64,000 nt of DNA from NCBI GenBank assembly GCA_002478565.1, contig DLPC01000019.1:35154-99153 (forward strand). The letters are read 5' to 3'. Each line of letters begins with the position of its first letter. Position 1 is the stretch's first letter. This document shows positions 47,685-56,200 of the stretch, in pieces. The DNA comes from Flavobacteriales bacterium UBA7468 (GTDB lineage Bacteria > Bacteroidota > Bacteroidia > Flavobacteriales_D > Crocinitomicaceae). The translations under genes and the position numbers were made by a program. The notes beneath the pieces were generated by a model. That model was not told the DNA's origin. It searched no databases and saw only the letters and a program-made list of their open reading frames with translations.

Positions 47685-48089
47685 TTAAGCCGGCAACTTT
47701 GTCATATCCATGTGAAATATTTCCCAAGTATGCCCGTCAAAATCTTCTATCGTTCGCTGCACCATAAAGCCGTAATCACGCATTTCATTTGGTTCGATTC
47801 CCCCAGCACGCAAGCCTCTTTCCACGACTTGATTGACTTCTTCTAAGCTGTCCATAGACAAGGAAAACAAGGCGGCAATGGATATTTTTGTTTCAGCAAT
47901 GGGTTTTTCTGTAAAACTCAAAAACTTCTCATGAGAAAGGATCATCAAAAAGATATGATCTGACCAAACCATGCATTTTCCGTGATCATCCGAAAATTGT
48001 GGATTATTCTTAAAGCCTAATGCCTCGTAAAATTTCATCGATTTTGTTAGATTCTGAACCGCAAGGTTAATAAAGATTTGTTTGGCCAT
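47685..48089 (-). CDS. VOC/glyoxalase family protein
   Basis: A 134-residue VOC-fold protein: QIFINLAVQNLTKSMKFYEALGF, MVWSDHIFLMILSHEKFLSF, and the C-terminal FMVQRTIEDFDGHTWEIFHMD, the usual ending of glyoxalase/bleomycin-resistance-like dioxygenases. It is the last gene of the host side before the tRNA fragment. Substrate unknown. Confidence 0.9.
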   Translation of the reverse strand: MAKQIFINLAVQNLTKSMKFYEALGFKNNPQFSDDHGKCMVWSDHIFLMILSHEKFLSFTEKPIAETKISIAALFSLSMDSLEEVNQVVERGLRAGGIEPNEMRDYGFMVQRTIEDFDGHTWEIFHMDMTKLPA

Positions 48090-48146
48090 AATATGCTAAG
48101 AATGTAAATGAAGCTAAATGATTTAATTTTTATGAAGCATATAAAC

Positions 48147-48176
48147 AAAAAAGCCTCACGTTTCCGTAAGGCTTTT
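48147..48176 (-). terminator. Terminator behind the tRNA-Asn fragment
   Basis: AAGCCTCACG (48151-48160) and CGTAAGGCTT (48165-48174) form a stem with one mismatch and a 4-base loop. On the minus strand the arm is followed by a T run, as expected for the terminator of the tRNA-Asn gene. It was left in place when the tRNA was split. Confidence 0.8.
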
Positions 48177-48177
48177 G

Positions 48178-48232
48178 CTCCCCCTGCTGGACTTGAACCA
48201 GCGACCCTCTGATTAACAGTCAGATGCTCTAA
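48178..48232 (-). tRNA. tRNA-Asn(GTT) 3' fragment, att site of the element
   Basis: On the minus strand, positions 48232 down to 48178 read as the last 55 bases of tRNA-Asn: the 3' D-loop/D-stem (TTAGAGC), anticodon stem and loop with GTT at 48217-48215, variable loop, T-arm GCTGG-TTCAAGT-CCAGC, acceptor AGGGGGA and discriminator G. The 5' acceptor strand and most of the D-arm are absent. Homology stops abruptly at 48233, where element sequence begins. This is the leftover 3' end made when an element integrates into a tRNA gene; the intact copy should be at the far end of the element, outside this window. Confidence 0.85.
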
Positions 48233-48244
48233 GTTCAAAACCCT

Positions 48245-48320
48245 CAGTAAAAACAAGGCCTACCAGTTTTATACTTTAAAATTTGCCAGTAAAAATGTAT
48301 TTTACTTGGTTTTTTTACTG
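48245..48320. repeat. Three copies of CAGTAAAAA next to the att site (candidate integrase arm sites)
   Basis: CAGTAAAAA occurs at 48245-48253 and 48287-48295, and inverted (TTTTTACTG) at 48312-48320. The three exact 9-mers within 76 bases of the broken tRNA end have the spacing and mixed orientation typical of tyrosine-recombinase arm-type binding sites. The sequence is AT-rich, so chance cannot be excluded, but location supports function. Confidence 0.5.
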
Positions 48321-48392
48321 AACAAATTTAGTACTTTATCAATAGATGTTTACATTTTGTAATTTTAAACCAAACTACATGACATATTCCTT

Positions 48393-48941
48393 ATGAAAGA
48401 AACTTTGAGTCTGAAAAAAGAGCTTACCAAATACCTAGTTTGGTTTTTAATCTCCCTTCTACTTGTTTGGTTATCATTTATTTTAGTAACAATATTTACT
48501 ACCGAAATACCTTTTCCCAAGGATTACTGCATAAAATGGGTTGGTGATGAAACACAATACTGTGAACAGTATAAAAGTAAACTTATCCATGCTATTGTTT
48601 CTCAAAACAATTATTTAAGAGTTTCTGAAAAACATAATTGGGTATATTTTGGAATATTTTCTTTGACAGTATTAATTTCTGTATTGTTAAATATGCCTTT
48701 ACGCAAGAGGCTCCCATTAGTATTAGGCATGGGAAGACTAAGGGATGCTGTCACAGTTCAAACAATTATTTTCCCGCTGCTTTTAAATATTGGTTTAAGT
48801 TTCCTAGGTAGAAACTACTACTTGGATTTCGTGCCAAAAAAAATTAAAGAGCTTCATAATGAACGGGTCACTGAAGAATTAGAATACTGTAAATGGGAAG
48901 TTGTTAATGAAGCTGAGTATTATGAAAATGATCCAAATTAA
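48393..48941 (+). CDS. Hypothetical membrane protein of the integrated element
   Basis: A 182-residue protein with three predicted membrane segments: YLVWFLISLLLVWLSFILVTIF near the N-terminus, VYFGIFSLTVLISVLLNM in the middle and IIFPLLLNIGLSFLG later. Between the first two lies a short loop with two cysteines (DYCIKWVGDETQYCEQY). The C-terminal tail is acidic. I do not recognise the family. It is the first gene after the att site, followed by a hairpin terminator. Confidence 0.65.
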   Translation: MKETLSLKKELTKYLVWFLISLLLVWLSFILVTIFTTEIPFPKDYCIKWVGDETQYCEQYKSKLIHAIVSQNNYLRVSEKHNWVYFGIFSLTVLISVLLNMPLRKRLPLVLGMGRLRDAVTVQTIIFPLLLNIGLSFLGRNYYLDFVPKKIKELHNERVTEELEYCKWEVVNEAEYYENDPN

Positions 48942-48942
48942 A

Positions 48943-48970
48943 CACCACCCATTTCTGAGTGGTGCTTTTT
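48943..48970 (+). terminator. Terminator after the element's first membrane protein gene
   Basis: CACCAC (48943-48948) and GTGGTG (48959-48964) form a 6-bp stem with a 10-base loop, followed by CTTTTT. It lies right after the stop at 48941. Confidence 0.75.
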
Positions 48971-49425
48971 CACAACTTACCTTCATCTCTGAAGCTGTAA
49001 TATCCAGCATGCGGTGTAAGTATAACATGGTCTAGCAATTGGATATCCATAATTTTACATGCAGCATTTAACCTGTCGGTTATGGCAATATCCTGTGCAG
49101 AAGGCTCAGTATTGCCGGTAGGGTGGTTGTGGCTGATAATTATTCCAGATGCAAAACTCTTAAGTGCTACGGAAAGTACCACCCTGATGTCTATAGTAGT
49201 GGAATTTATACCCCCAATACTCAGCCGCTGAAAACCCTTCACTTGGTTTGCATAGTCCAGGTGCAATACAATTACTTCTTCTTGGCATGAGATGGTGTCC
49301 TGGTTGAAAACACTCCTTAGAATATCATGCGCTTCCTGTGAGTTAGTAATTTTTGTGCTGGATAATTTAGGTCCTGGCTTATACACAATCTTTAATTCAT
49401 GTACTGTAGATTCAATAACTTTCAT
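48970..49425 (-). CDS. RadC-like JAB domain protein
   Basis: A 151-residue protein of the RadC family (JAB/MPN fold) with the metal-binding motif HNHPTGNTEPSAQD near residue 97, and a terminal LLDHVILTPHAGYYSFRDEG. RadC proteins are common on mobile elements and phages; whether they are nucleases or peptidase-like is unresolved. The short form lacks the N-terminal helix-hairpin-helix. It is likely transcribed alone from an upstream site carrying the 15-bp motif shared with the ATPase operon at 60762. Confidence 0.93.
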   Translation of the reverse strand: MKVIESTVHELKIVYKPGPKLSSTKITNSQEAHDILRSVFNQDTISCQEEVIVLHLDYANQVKGFQRLSIGGINSTTIDIRVVLSVALKSFASGIIISHNHPTGNTEPSAQDIAITDRLNAACKIMDIQLLDHVILTPHAGYYSFRDEGKL

Positions 49426-49450
49426 TTCTTATGATTTTGGAATTTTTCAT

Positions 49451-49509
49451 AAGTAAAAAGTTGTTAAGCTGTACATTTTAAAAATGTAAATGTCTAGTTT
49501 AGCTATATA
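49451..49509 (-). promoter_or_regulatory. Regulatory region of the radC-like gene: TAGTTTAGCTATATA motif and AAGTAAAAAGTTGTT
   Basis: TAGTTTAGCTATATA at 49495-49509 is identical to 60847-60861, upstream of the ATPase gene, and AAGTAAAAAGTTGTT (49451-49465) resembles AAGTAGAAAGAAGTTGTT at 60799-60816. Both sites lie 70-100 bases upstream of the start of a minus-strand gene and keep the same order. A shared promoter or operator is the simplest explanation. Confidence 0.6.
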
Positions 49510-49575
49510 GTGCAATTTATTTTTAATGTTTAGGTAATAAACTTTATAAGTTTATAAATCAACAAGTTAAATCCC

Positions 49576-49583
49576 TATATTTG
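49576..49583 (+). promoter_or_regulatory. Candidate -7 element TATATTTG before the structured region
   Basis: TATATTTG is a full match to TAnnTTTG. A weak TTTA lies about 21 bases upstream in the -33 position. Transcription would start near 49590, at the left edge of the structured region. Confidence 0.45.
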
Positions 49584-49587
49584 TATC

Positions 49588-49866
49588 AGGTATTGGTCGG
49601 TAAAAATGACGGCAGCAATATCTATCAGGAAACTGATTTGAGCTACTGTGGGGTGTGTACAAAGCTCAGAGGTGACACAAAGGAAAGAGCCTCAGGTACA
49701 CCGGATGGTTAAACATTTGACTACTAGATTCCATGCTAAGTGGCTTTAACGTCCAACTTAGTCAACCGATGGGGGGAGCAAGTAAAGACTTATTCTTTTT
49801 CCAAAAAGTTGTGTGCAACCAGAGGTGAGTTTTACCTCTGGTTGGGATAACTACACCCCGGCCCTC
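49588..49866 (+). ncRNA. Candidate structured non-coding RNA upstream of hsdM
   Basis: No open frame of useful length lies in the 550-bp gap between the radC-like gene and hsdM, yet it holds strong secondary structure. A GNRA-type hairpin (ATCAG-GAAA-CTGAT, 49624-49637) and an 11-bp perfect hairpin (CAACCAGAGGT, 49816-49826, with ACCTCTGGTTG, 49834-49844, loop of 7) are flanked by a long-range pairing GGGGTGT (49650-49656) with ACACCCC (49853-49859). Inner pairings such as TTGACTA (49717-49723) with TAGTCAA (49759-49765) and GAGCT (49640-49644) with AGCTC (49663-49667) also occur. It does not match tmRNA, RNase P, SRP or group I/II intron cores as far as I can tell. Class unknown. Confidence 0.5.
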
Positions 49867-49953
49867 CAAAAGAAGCAAACCAAAACTGAAAAATTAGACT
49901 TAGAAAGATAAGTTATAGTACTTATGCTAACATAAATACAGCAGTTCTTTCCT

Positions 49954-49961
49954 TATATTTG
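49954..49961 (+). promoter_or_regulatory. Candidate -7 element TATATTTG of hsdM
   Basis: TATATTTG matches the Bacteroidota -7 consensus 18 bases before the ATG at 49980. No convincing -33 element is visible, so it may alternatively be a chance match in AT-rich DNA. Confidence 0.35.
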
Positions 49962-49979
49962 TTTCTACACACATTAGAA

Positions 49980-51455
49980 ATGATAACAGGAGAGATTAAA
50001 GGTCAAGTAGATAAAATATGGGAGTCCTTTTGGACAGGAGGAGTATCCAACCCACTTTCAGTAATTGAGCAATTCACATATTTACTTTTCATTAGAAGGC
50101 TTGATGAGATGCAGGCAAAGGAAGAAAAGAAGGCTAGTTTTATAAAACAGCCTGTGAAGCGCCTGTTTTTCAGTGAAACTCAGAATGAACTCAGATGGAG
50201 TTCCTTTAAACACAAAGATCCAGAAAGCATGTTTGAACTGTTTACCAAACCTATGGTAGATGGTTTTAGTGTTTTTGAGCACATGAAATCTGTAGGTGCA
50301 GATGCTGGTGCTTTCGCAACTTACATGAAAGGTGCCAGTTTTGAGATAAAAACACCTAGGCTACTTGATATGGTAGTGCAAATGATAGATAAAATCCCAA
50401 TGGAGGATAGAGATACCAAGGGAGATATCTATGAGTACTTGTTGTCAAAGCTTTCCACTTCTGGCATAAATGGTCAGTTTAGAACACCACGTCACATCAT
50501 TAATATGATGGTTGAGCTCATGCAACCAACTAAAGAAGATGTAGTTTGCGATCCAAGTTCTGGAACATGTGGATTCCTAGTTTCTACCGGTGAATATATC
50601 CATAAAAACCATCCTGATTGGTTCTTTGAGGAAGGGTTCTTGAAACACTTTAACAATGAGATGTTTAATGGAATTGAGAATGACTCTTCCATGCTCCGCA
50701 TTGGTTCTATGAACTTACAGTTGCATGGTATAGAAAACCCAGTTCTGTTAGGTAAGGATGCATTAAGTGAAGCCAACGGTGACATCAGAGAGAAGTATAC
50801 TTTGATACTTGCAAATCCACCATTCAAAGGAAGTTTAGATTATGATGCAGTAGAAACAAGTCTCTTGTCTACTGTTCAAACTAAAAAAACAGAGTTGCTT
50901 TTCCTTGCACTCATGCTACGCATGTTAAAGGTAGGGGGGAGAGCAGCTGTAATTGTACCGGATGGGGTTCTTTTTGGGAGCAGTAATGCACACCGGCACA
51001 TAAGAAAAGCCATTACCGCAGATAATAAGTTAAATGCTGTTATCTCCATGCCTAGTGGAGTATTTAAACCATATGCAGGAGTAAGCACAGCCATTTTAAT
51101 TTTTACAAAAACTAATAGTGGTGGTACAGACAATGTCTGGTTCTATGACATGAGAGCTGATGGCTACAGTTTAGATGATAAGAGAAATCCAATCACTGAT
51201 AATGACATCCCTGATATCATAGCCAGATACAGCAATTTAGAAAAAGAGTCCTCCAGAAAAAGAACGGACTCTAGCTTCCTAGTTTCAATTCAAGATATTG
51301 AAGCCAATGAGTGGGATTTGTCTATCAACAGATACAAAGAAGTGGTTTATGAAGAGGTTCAATATGAACATCCCACCAAAATCCTAGAGGATATCCAAAA
51401 GTTAGACAAAGAGAGAATGGATGCATTAACTGCATTAAAAGAGTTGTTGGGATGA
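49980..51455 (+). CDS. hsdM: Type I restriction-modification system, methyltransferase subunit M
   Basis: A 491-residue N6-adenine methyltransferase. The N-terminal helical HsdM domain (residues 1-140) is followed by the SAM-binding motif DPSSGTCGF (191-199) and the catalytic NPPF (279-282). The ATG at 49980 (MITGEIKGQV) gives the standard start; the upstream in-frame ATG adds only seven residues. HsdM partners with HsdS to methylate the recognition sequence. It overlaps hsdS by 4 bases and heads a five-gene unit. Confidence 0.97.
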   Translation: MITGEIKGQVDKIWESFWTGGVSNPLSVIEQFTYLLFIRRLDEMQAKEEKKASFIKQPVKRLFFSETQNELRWSSFKHKDPESMFELFTKPMVDGFSVFEHMKSVGADAGAFATYMKGASFEIKTPRLLDMVVQMIDKIPMEDRDTKGDIYEYLLSKLSTSGINGQFRTPRHIINMMVELMQPTKEDVVCDPSSGTCGFLVSTGEYIHKNHPDWFFEEGFLKHFNNEMFNGIENDSSMLRIGSMNLQLHGIENPVLLGKDALSEANGDIREKYTLILANPPFKGSLDYDAVETSLLSTVQTKKTELLFLALMLRMLKVGGRAAVIVPDGVLFGSSNAHRHIRKAITADNKLNAVISMPSGVFKPYAGVSTAILIFTKTNSGGTDNVWFYDMRADGYSLDDKRNPITDNDIPDIIARYSNLEKESSRKRTDSSFLVSIQDIEANEWDLSINRYKEVVYEEVQYEHPTKILEDIQKLDKERMDALTALKELLG

Positions 51456-52579
51456 ATTCATGGAAAAAGATAAAATTAGGTGATGCCTTGTACTATGTTC
51501 AACCAACACAATATATTGTTACGAGTGCTGAGTATAAAGAGAGTAATGAAATTCCTGTATTAACACCTGGGAAATCCTTTATATTGGGTTATACTGATGA
51601 AAAGCATGGTGTTTTTACTGATGTTCCTACCATTATTTTTGATGATTTTACAACTGCATTTAAGTATGTAGATTTTCCATTTAAGGTAAAATCATCAGCA
51701 ATGAAAATGTTATTGCCATCATCTGAGAAATACAACATTAAATTTCTTTATTATTTGATGTTAACATTAAATTTTACTGCTGATGAACATAAAAGATTTT
51801 GGATTTCTCAATATTCTCAACAGGAAATATTCATACCACCCCTAGAACAACAAAAAAAGATAGCAGCCATTCTAGATGCAGCAGATGCATACAGGCAAAA
51901 AACAAAAGCACTCATTGCCAAGTTTGATGAACTTTCCCAAAGCTTATTCTTGGATATGTTTGGGGATCCGGTGAAGAATGAGAAGGGGTGGGAGAAGTCT
52001 TCTTTACAGTCTGTTTGTGTAAAAATAACGGATGGAACACATTTTTCCCCTGAGCCACAAGAGAATGGCTTTCCTTATGTTACGGCAAAACATGTCAAAT
52101 CTCATGGGCTTGATTTTTATTCTAAACCTACATTTATATCCCAAGAGGCCCATAATGAGATTTACAAAAGATGTACACCTGAATACGGTGATGTACTTTA
52201 CATTAAAGATGGCGCAACAACAGGAATTGCCTGTATAAATACGTTAAAAGAACCATTTAGTATGTTATCTAGTTTGGCGTTGATTAAACCAAATAGGAGA
52301 ATGCTAAACAGTTATTATCTATGTCATTGGCTGAATAATCCAAAGATTAAAAGTAAATTATTAACTGAATTTATGTCCGGTGCTGCAATTCAGAGGTATA
52401 CATTGACAAAAATCAATTCTTTTATTTTAAGTCTGCCAGCAATCACATTACAAAACCAATTTGCAGAAAGAGTTCAAGCCATTGAAACACAAAAAATACA
52501 AGCACAAGCCAGTTTAGAAAAAGCAGAAGAATTGTTTAATAGCCTGTTGCAAAAGGCATTTAAAGGGGAGTTGGTGTGA
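51452..52579 (+). CDS. hsdS: Type I restriction-modification system, specificity subunit S
   Basis: A 375-residue S subunit with two target recognition domains (about 1-125 and 165-325) and two conserved helical spacers: EIFIPPLEQQKKIAAILDAADAYRQKTK near residue 130-155 and the C-terminal TLQNQFAERVQAIETQKIQAQASLEKAEELFNSLLQKAF. The pair sets the bipartite DNA target. The first TRD is somewhat short compared with the second. It overlaps hsdM and the next gene by 4 bases each. Confidence 0.96.
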   Translation: MNSWKKIKLGDALYYVQPTQYIVTSAEYKESNEIPVLTPGKSFILGYTDEKHGVFTDVPTIIFDDFTTAFKYVDFPFKVKSSAMKMLLPSSEKYNIKFLYYLMLTLNFTADEHKRFWISQYSQQEIFIPPLEQQKKIAAILDAADAYRQKTKALIAKFDELSQSLFLDMFGDPVKNEKGWEKSSLQSVCVKITDGTHFSPEPQENGFPYVTAKHVKSHGLDFYSKPTFISQEAHNEIYKRCTPEYGDVLYIKDGATTGIACINTLKEPFSMLSSLALIKPNRRMLNSYYLCHWLNNPKIKSKLLTEFMSGAAIQRYTLTKINSFILSLPAITLQNQFAERVQAIETQKIQAQASLEKAEELFNSLLQKAFKGELV

Positions 52580-53295
52580 ATATCAACTCCATACATGATA
52601 AACAACTTAATGGTCTTGCTGCGGACTTAGCTGAATTACATAGGAGCATTCAGTTGTTTAAAGCTATAGAAAAAAACTGGGGTGGTATAAATCTACTTTC
52701 AGATGAAGACAAGAAATGGGTGTTATTTCTTAAAGCAACTGCTTTTCATCAATCTGTAATTTTCTTATCCAGATTATATGACTCCAATCTTAAAAAGAAA
52801 AAGAAGAGGTGCATTTTAGGTTTCAGGAACAATTTTGAATCTAGCTCTAAAACAAGATGTATCAGATCTTTTTTAAAAGAAATACTAGAACATAACTTAA
52901 ACAAACCGGTCTATGTTCAGATGCTTTGGGGAGAATTTTATTTGCGGTACACTCAGGTTATGGATTTGATAAAGATGGAATCCAATGAAGCTCCTGAACA
53001 CTTTCTGGAAAAGGCTTTAGTTTATGTAAACCTGGAATATGGAAATAAAAAGAAGAATACCCTCCTCTACAAACTAAAGACAATTAGAAATAAAAGTGTT
53101 GCACACAATGAGGATTTTATTATTCAGTCCAAAATCTCTATTGAGGAGGTTGAACTTTTAGCAGGTCTTGCTGATTCAATATTGGAATTCACGGGTAGAT
53201 TTTTATCTTTGGGACAACATTCACTTTATGAAAAGATTGATGGGATTATTCACCATCAAATAGATAAGATTTTTTCATCCCATGAGCAACTTTAA
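52576..53295 (+). CDS. AbiU2/HEPN-like protein inside the type I RM operon
   Basis: A 239-residue, mostly helical protein that starts at a GTG overlapping the hsdS stop (GTGA). The segment TIRNKSVAHNED, with R171 and H177, fits the Rx4-6H motif of HEPN ribonucleases; the N-terminal helical part (LHRSIQLFKAIEKNWGGINLL, AFHQSVIFLSRLYDS) resembles the AbiU2-type HEPN domain. A basic patch (KKKKKR) lies near residue 75. It overlaps hsdR by 14 bases, so it is translated with the restriction genes. A toxin-like RNase guarding the RM system is the natural guess; not demonstrated. Confidence 0.75.
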   Translation: MNINSIHDKQLNGLAADLAELHRSIQLFKAIEKNWGGINLLSDEDKKWVLFLKATAFHQSVIFLSRLYDSNLKKKKKRCILGFRNNFESSSKTRCIRSFLKEILEHNLNKPVYVQMLWGEFYLRYTQVMDLIKMESNEAPEHFLEKALVYVNLEYGNKKKNTLLYKLKTIRNKSVAHNEDFIIQSKISIEEVELLAGLADSILEFTGRFLSLGQHSLYEKIDGIIHHQIDKIFSSHEQL

Positions 53296-56200
53296 CTTTC
53301 TTCAATCAGAATTCAGTGGGCTTTACTCAAAGTTAGTTAAGGCTGAGGAAAGGGTTTTTATTGAGCCTTTGTCCACTGCAAGTTACTGTAGGATTGTGCT
53401 TGAAGAATGTGTCCACAAAATCTATGACATAGAATTACTGGATAAGCCGTTCAATCAGGAGTTAGTTAACCTACTGCAGGATGAACAGATGCAGTCTATC
53501 ATACCATACCAGTTAAAAGAGGGTTTAACTTATGTGCGTAAAACAGGTAACCAGGCTGTTCATTATGGTTCACGCATTTCTAGTAGGGAAGCACTCATTT
53601 CTTTAAAATACCTTTTTCAGTTTGTTAAATGGTTTGGTCTCACCTATAGTAGTGGCATAATTGAGGTGCCAAGGCAATTTGATGAATCCATCTTACCTAA
53701 AGTAGGAGAGTTTCAAAGAAAACAGCAACTTATCCAAGAAGAACACCAGAAAGTTCAAGAGGAGTTGTTAAAACAGATTCAGAAGCTACAAGCAGAAAAA
53801 GATGAAGCATTAAGAAAGGTTCAAGAAGATGAGGCAACTTATGCTCATTATCAGAAAGAGATACAAGAAGCACAAGAAATTCTGTCTAAACAAAAGGAAT
53901 CTAGACAAATAAAAGTAGCTACTGAATTTACTGAGGCTGAAACAAGAAAACACCTCATTGATATTGACTTAAAAGAAGCTGGTTGGAATCAATTAAGAGA
54001 GGGTAGAGAATTAGAATTCCCAGTAGTAGGGATGCCTAAAAATGCAGACAATCCAAATGGGAATGGTTTTGTAGATTATGTCCTTTGGGATGATGAAACA
54101 GGTGTTCCACTTGCACTTATTGAAGCTAAGAGAGCTTCTAAGGATTTGGAAATAGGAAGAACACAAGCTAAACTTTATGCAGATTGCCTAGAAAGCATGT
54201 ATCAAGTACGGCCAATAATTTTCTACTCCAACGGTTATGAAACCAAAATATGGGAAGATAAATTATATGCTGCACCAAGAAGAATACATGGTTTTTATAC
54301 CAAGGAAGAACTAAGGTGGTTGCATCATAAGTCAGCTACAGTAAAAGACTTAAGATTGGCTCAGGTCAATGTGGAAATTGCTGGAAGGCCTTATCAGAAA
54401 TTAGCTATTCAAAGTATTGCAGAATCATTTGTTACCACTGGCTCTTCAGGGAATATTGTGGGTAACAAAAGAAAAGCACTGTTAGTAATGGCTACTGGTA
54501 GTGGTAAGACAAGAACTGCTGCTGCTTTGGTAGATGTACTATTGAAAAACAATTGGGTGAAAAGAGTCTTGTTTTTGGCTGATAGAAATGCTTTGGTAAG
54601 ACAGGCTAAAAATAACTTTTCTGAATATTTACCTGACTTAAGTTCAGTAGATTTAACTCAAGACAAGGAAAAGCTAGATACAAGATTGGTATTTAGTACT
54701 TACCCAACCATGATGAATAAAATAGATAATCTCAAACTTGATGATGAGAGATTTTATGGGGTAGGGCATTTTGATTTAATTATTGTGGATGAAGCTCACC
54801 GCTCCATTTACAACAGATATAAAGCCATATTTGAGTACTTTGATGCTATGGTAGTGGGTCTAACTGCTACACCAAAACATGCAATAGATCATAATACTTT
54901 TGAACTATTTGGATGTAGTAATGATGATCCAACATTCTTGTATGAACTAGGGGAAGCAGTTGAGCAAAAACATTTGGTGCCATATAAGAATATTAACATT
55001 TCTACAGACTTTCTGGAACAAGGCATCAAATACTCTAAACTTACTGAGGAACAAAAAAAGAGATTTGAGGAAACCTTTGAAGATAAAATTACAGGATATA
55101 TTCCTGAGGTTATCAATAAGAATGCACTCAATAAATGGCTCTTTAATAAAGATACCGTTCTCAAGGTTTTAAGAACACTCATGGAGCATGGATTGAAAAT
55201 TGAAGGTGGTGATAAAATAGGTAGAACTATCATATTTGCAGCCAATCAAGAGCATGCAAAATATATTGTGGATTGCTTCACTTCAGAATACCCTCAATAT
55301 CCTCCAGGATTTATAGCCATGATTCACAATGAAGTAAGTCATGCACAGAGCTTAATTGATAGTTTCTGTGATAAGTTCAAAGAGAATATGCCTCAAATTG
55401 CAGTTTCTGTAGACATGATGGATACAGGGATTGATGCTATCCGGGTATTAAATTTAGTTTTCTTTAAATCTGTTAGGTCTTACGCTAAGTTCTGGCAAAT
55501 GATTGGAAGAGGTACTAGGCTATGTGAGGATGTGTTTGGTGTACAACAACCAAAGGAGTACTTCCTAATCATAGATGCAGGTGGTAACTTTGAGTTCTTT
55601 GAAGAGAATACAAAAGGGATTGATGGTTTAGTTGCAAAGCCTGTAACACAACAAATCTATGAGTCTAGAGTTGAACTCAGTATCTTACTGAAAGAGGAAG
55701 CTACAGAAGAATCAATTTCACTTGCCAACAAACTACTTGATAAATTACATGCTGACATCTGTAGTCTGGATAGAAACAGACGTCAAGTAAAGATGGTCTT
55801 AAAAACTGTTGATGAGTTTTCAGCAAGGACAAGGTGGGATAAACTGGATTCATTTGATGTTAATGCAATAGAGGAGCATATATCAGAATTAATGGTTCCT
55901 GAAAAAGTCAATGAACTAGCCAGAAGATTTGACTTAATGATGCTAAAAATGCAAATTGCAACACTCTTACTTTCATCAAATAGGAAGCAGTTTGAGAGCA
56001 GTTTAATAGATATTGCTGAGGGTTTATCCAAGAAGTACACAATTCCTGCTGTAGTGCGTTCTAAAGCCTTAATAGAGAGCATGAGAAACCCTCAATTCTA
56101 CAAAGGAGTATCCCAAGCTAAACTTGAAGAAATCAGAGAAGAAATTAGAGAGTTAGTTCAATACTTAGATACCTCTAATAGGCCTAATGTTTATACAAAC

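Noticed and set aside
48047..48256. Open frame on the minus strand across the tRNA fragment, containing NQRVAGSSPAGG
   Set aside because: This peptide is the well-known false translation of a tRNA; the segment is the tRNA-Asn 3' fragment, and the frame overlaps a VOC gene.
49588..49866. Known RNAs considered for the structured region: tmRNA, RNase P, SRP, group I or II intron
   Set aside because: No tag reading frame or tRNA-like end, no RNase P core, no SRP domain IV tetraloop, and no group II domain V. The TTGACTA/TAGTCAA pair faintly recalls group I P7, but the flanking conserved bases do not fit.
51452..52579. Truncation of hsdS because of the short first recognition domain
   Set aside because: Both spacer helices and both recognition domains are present, and the total length is within the normal range.
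54889..55245. Long open frame antisense to hsdR, and similar antisense frames across hsdM and recQ
   Set aside because: They have no start context, no recognisable domains, and lie wholly within strongly supported genes.
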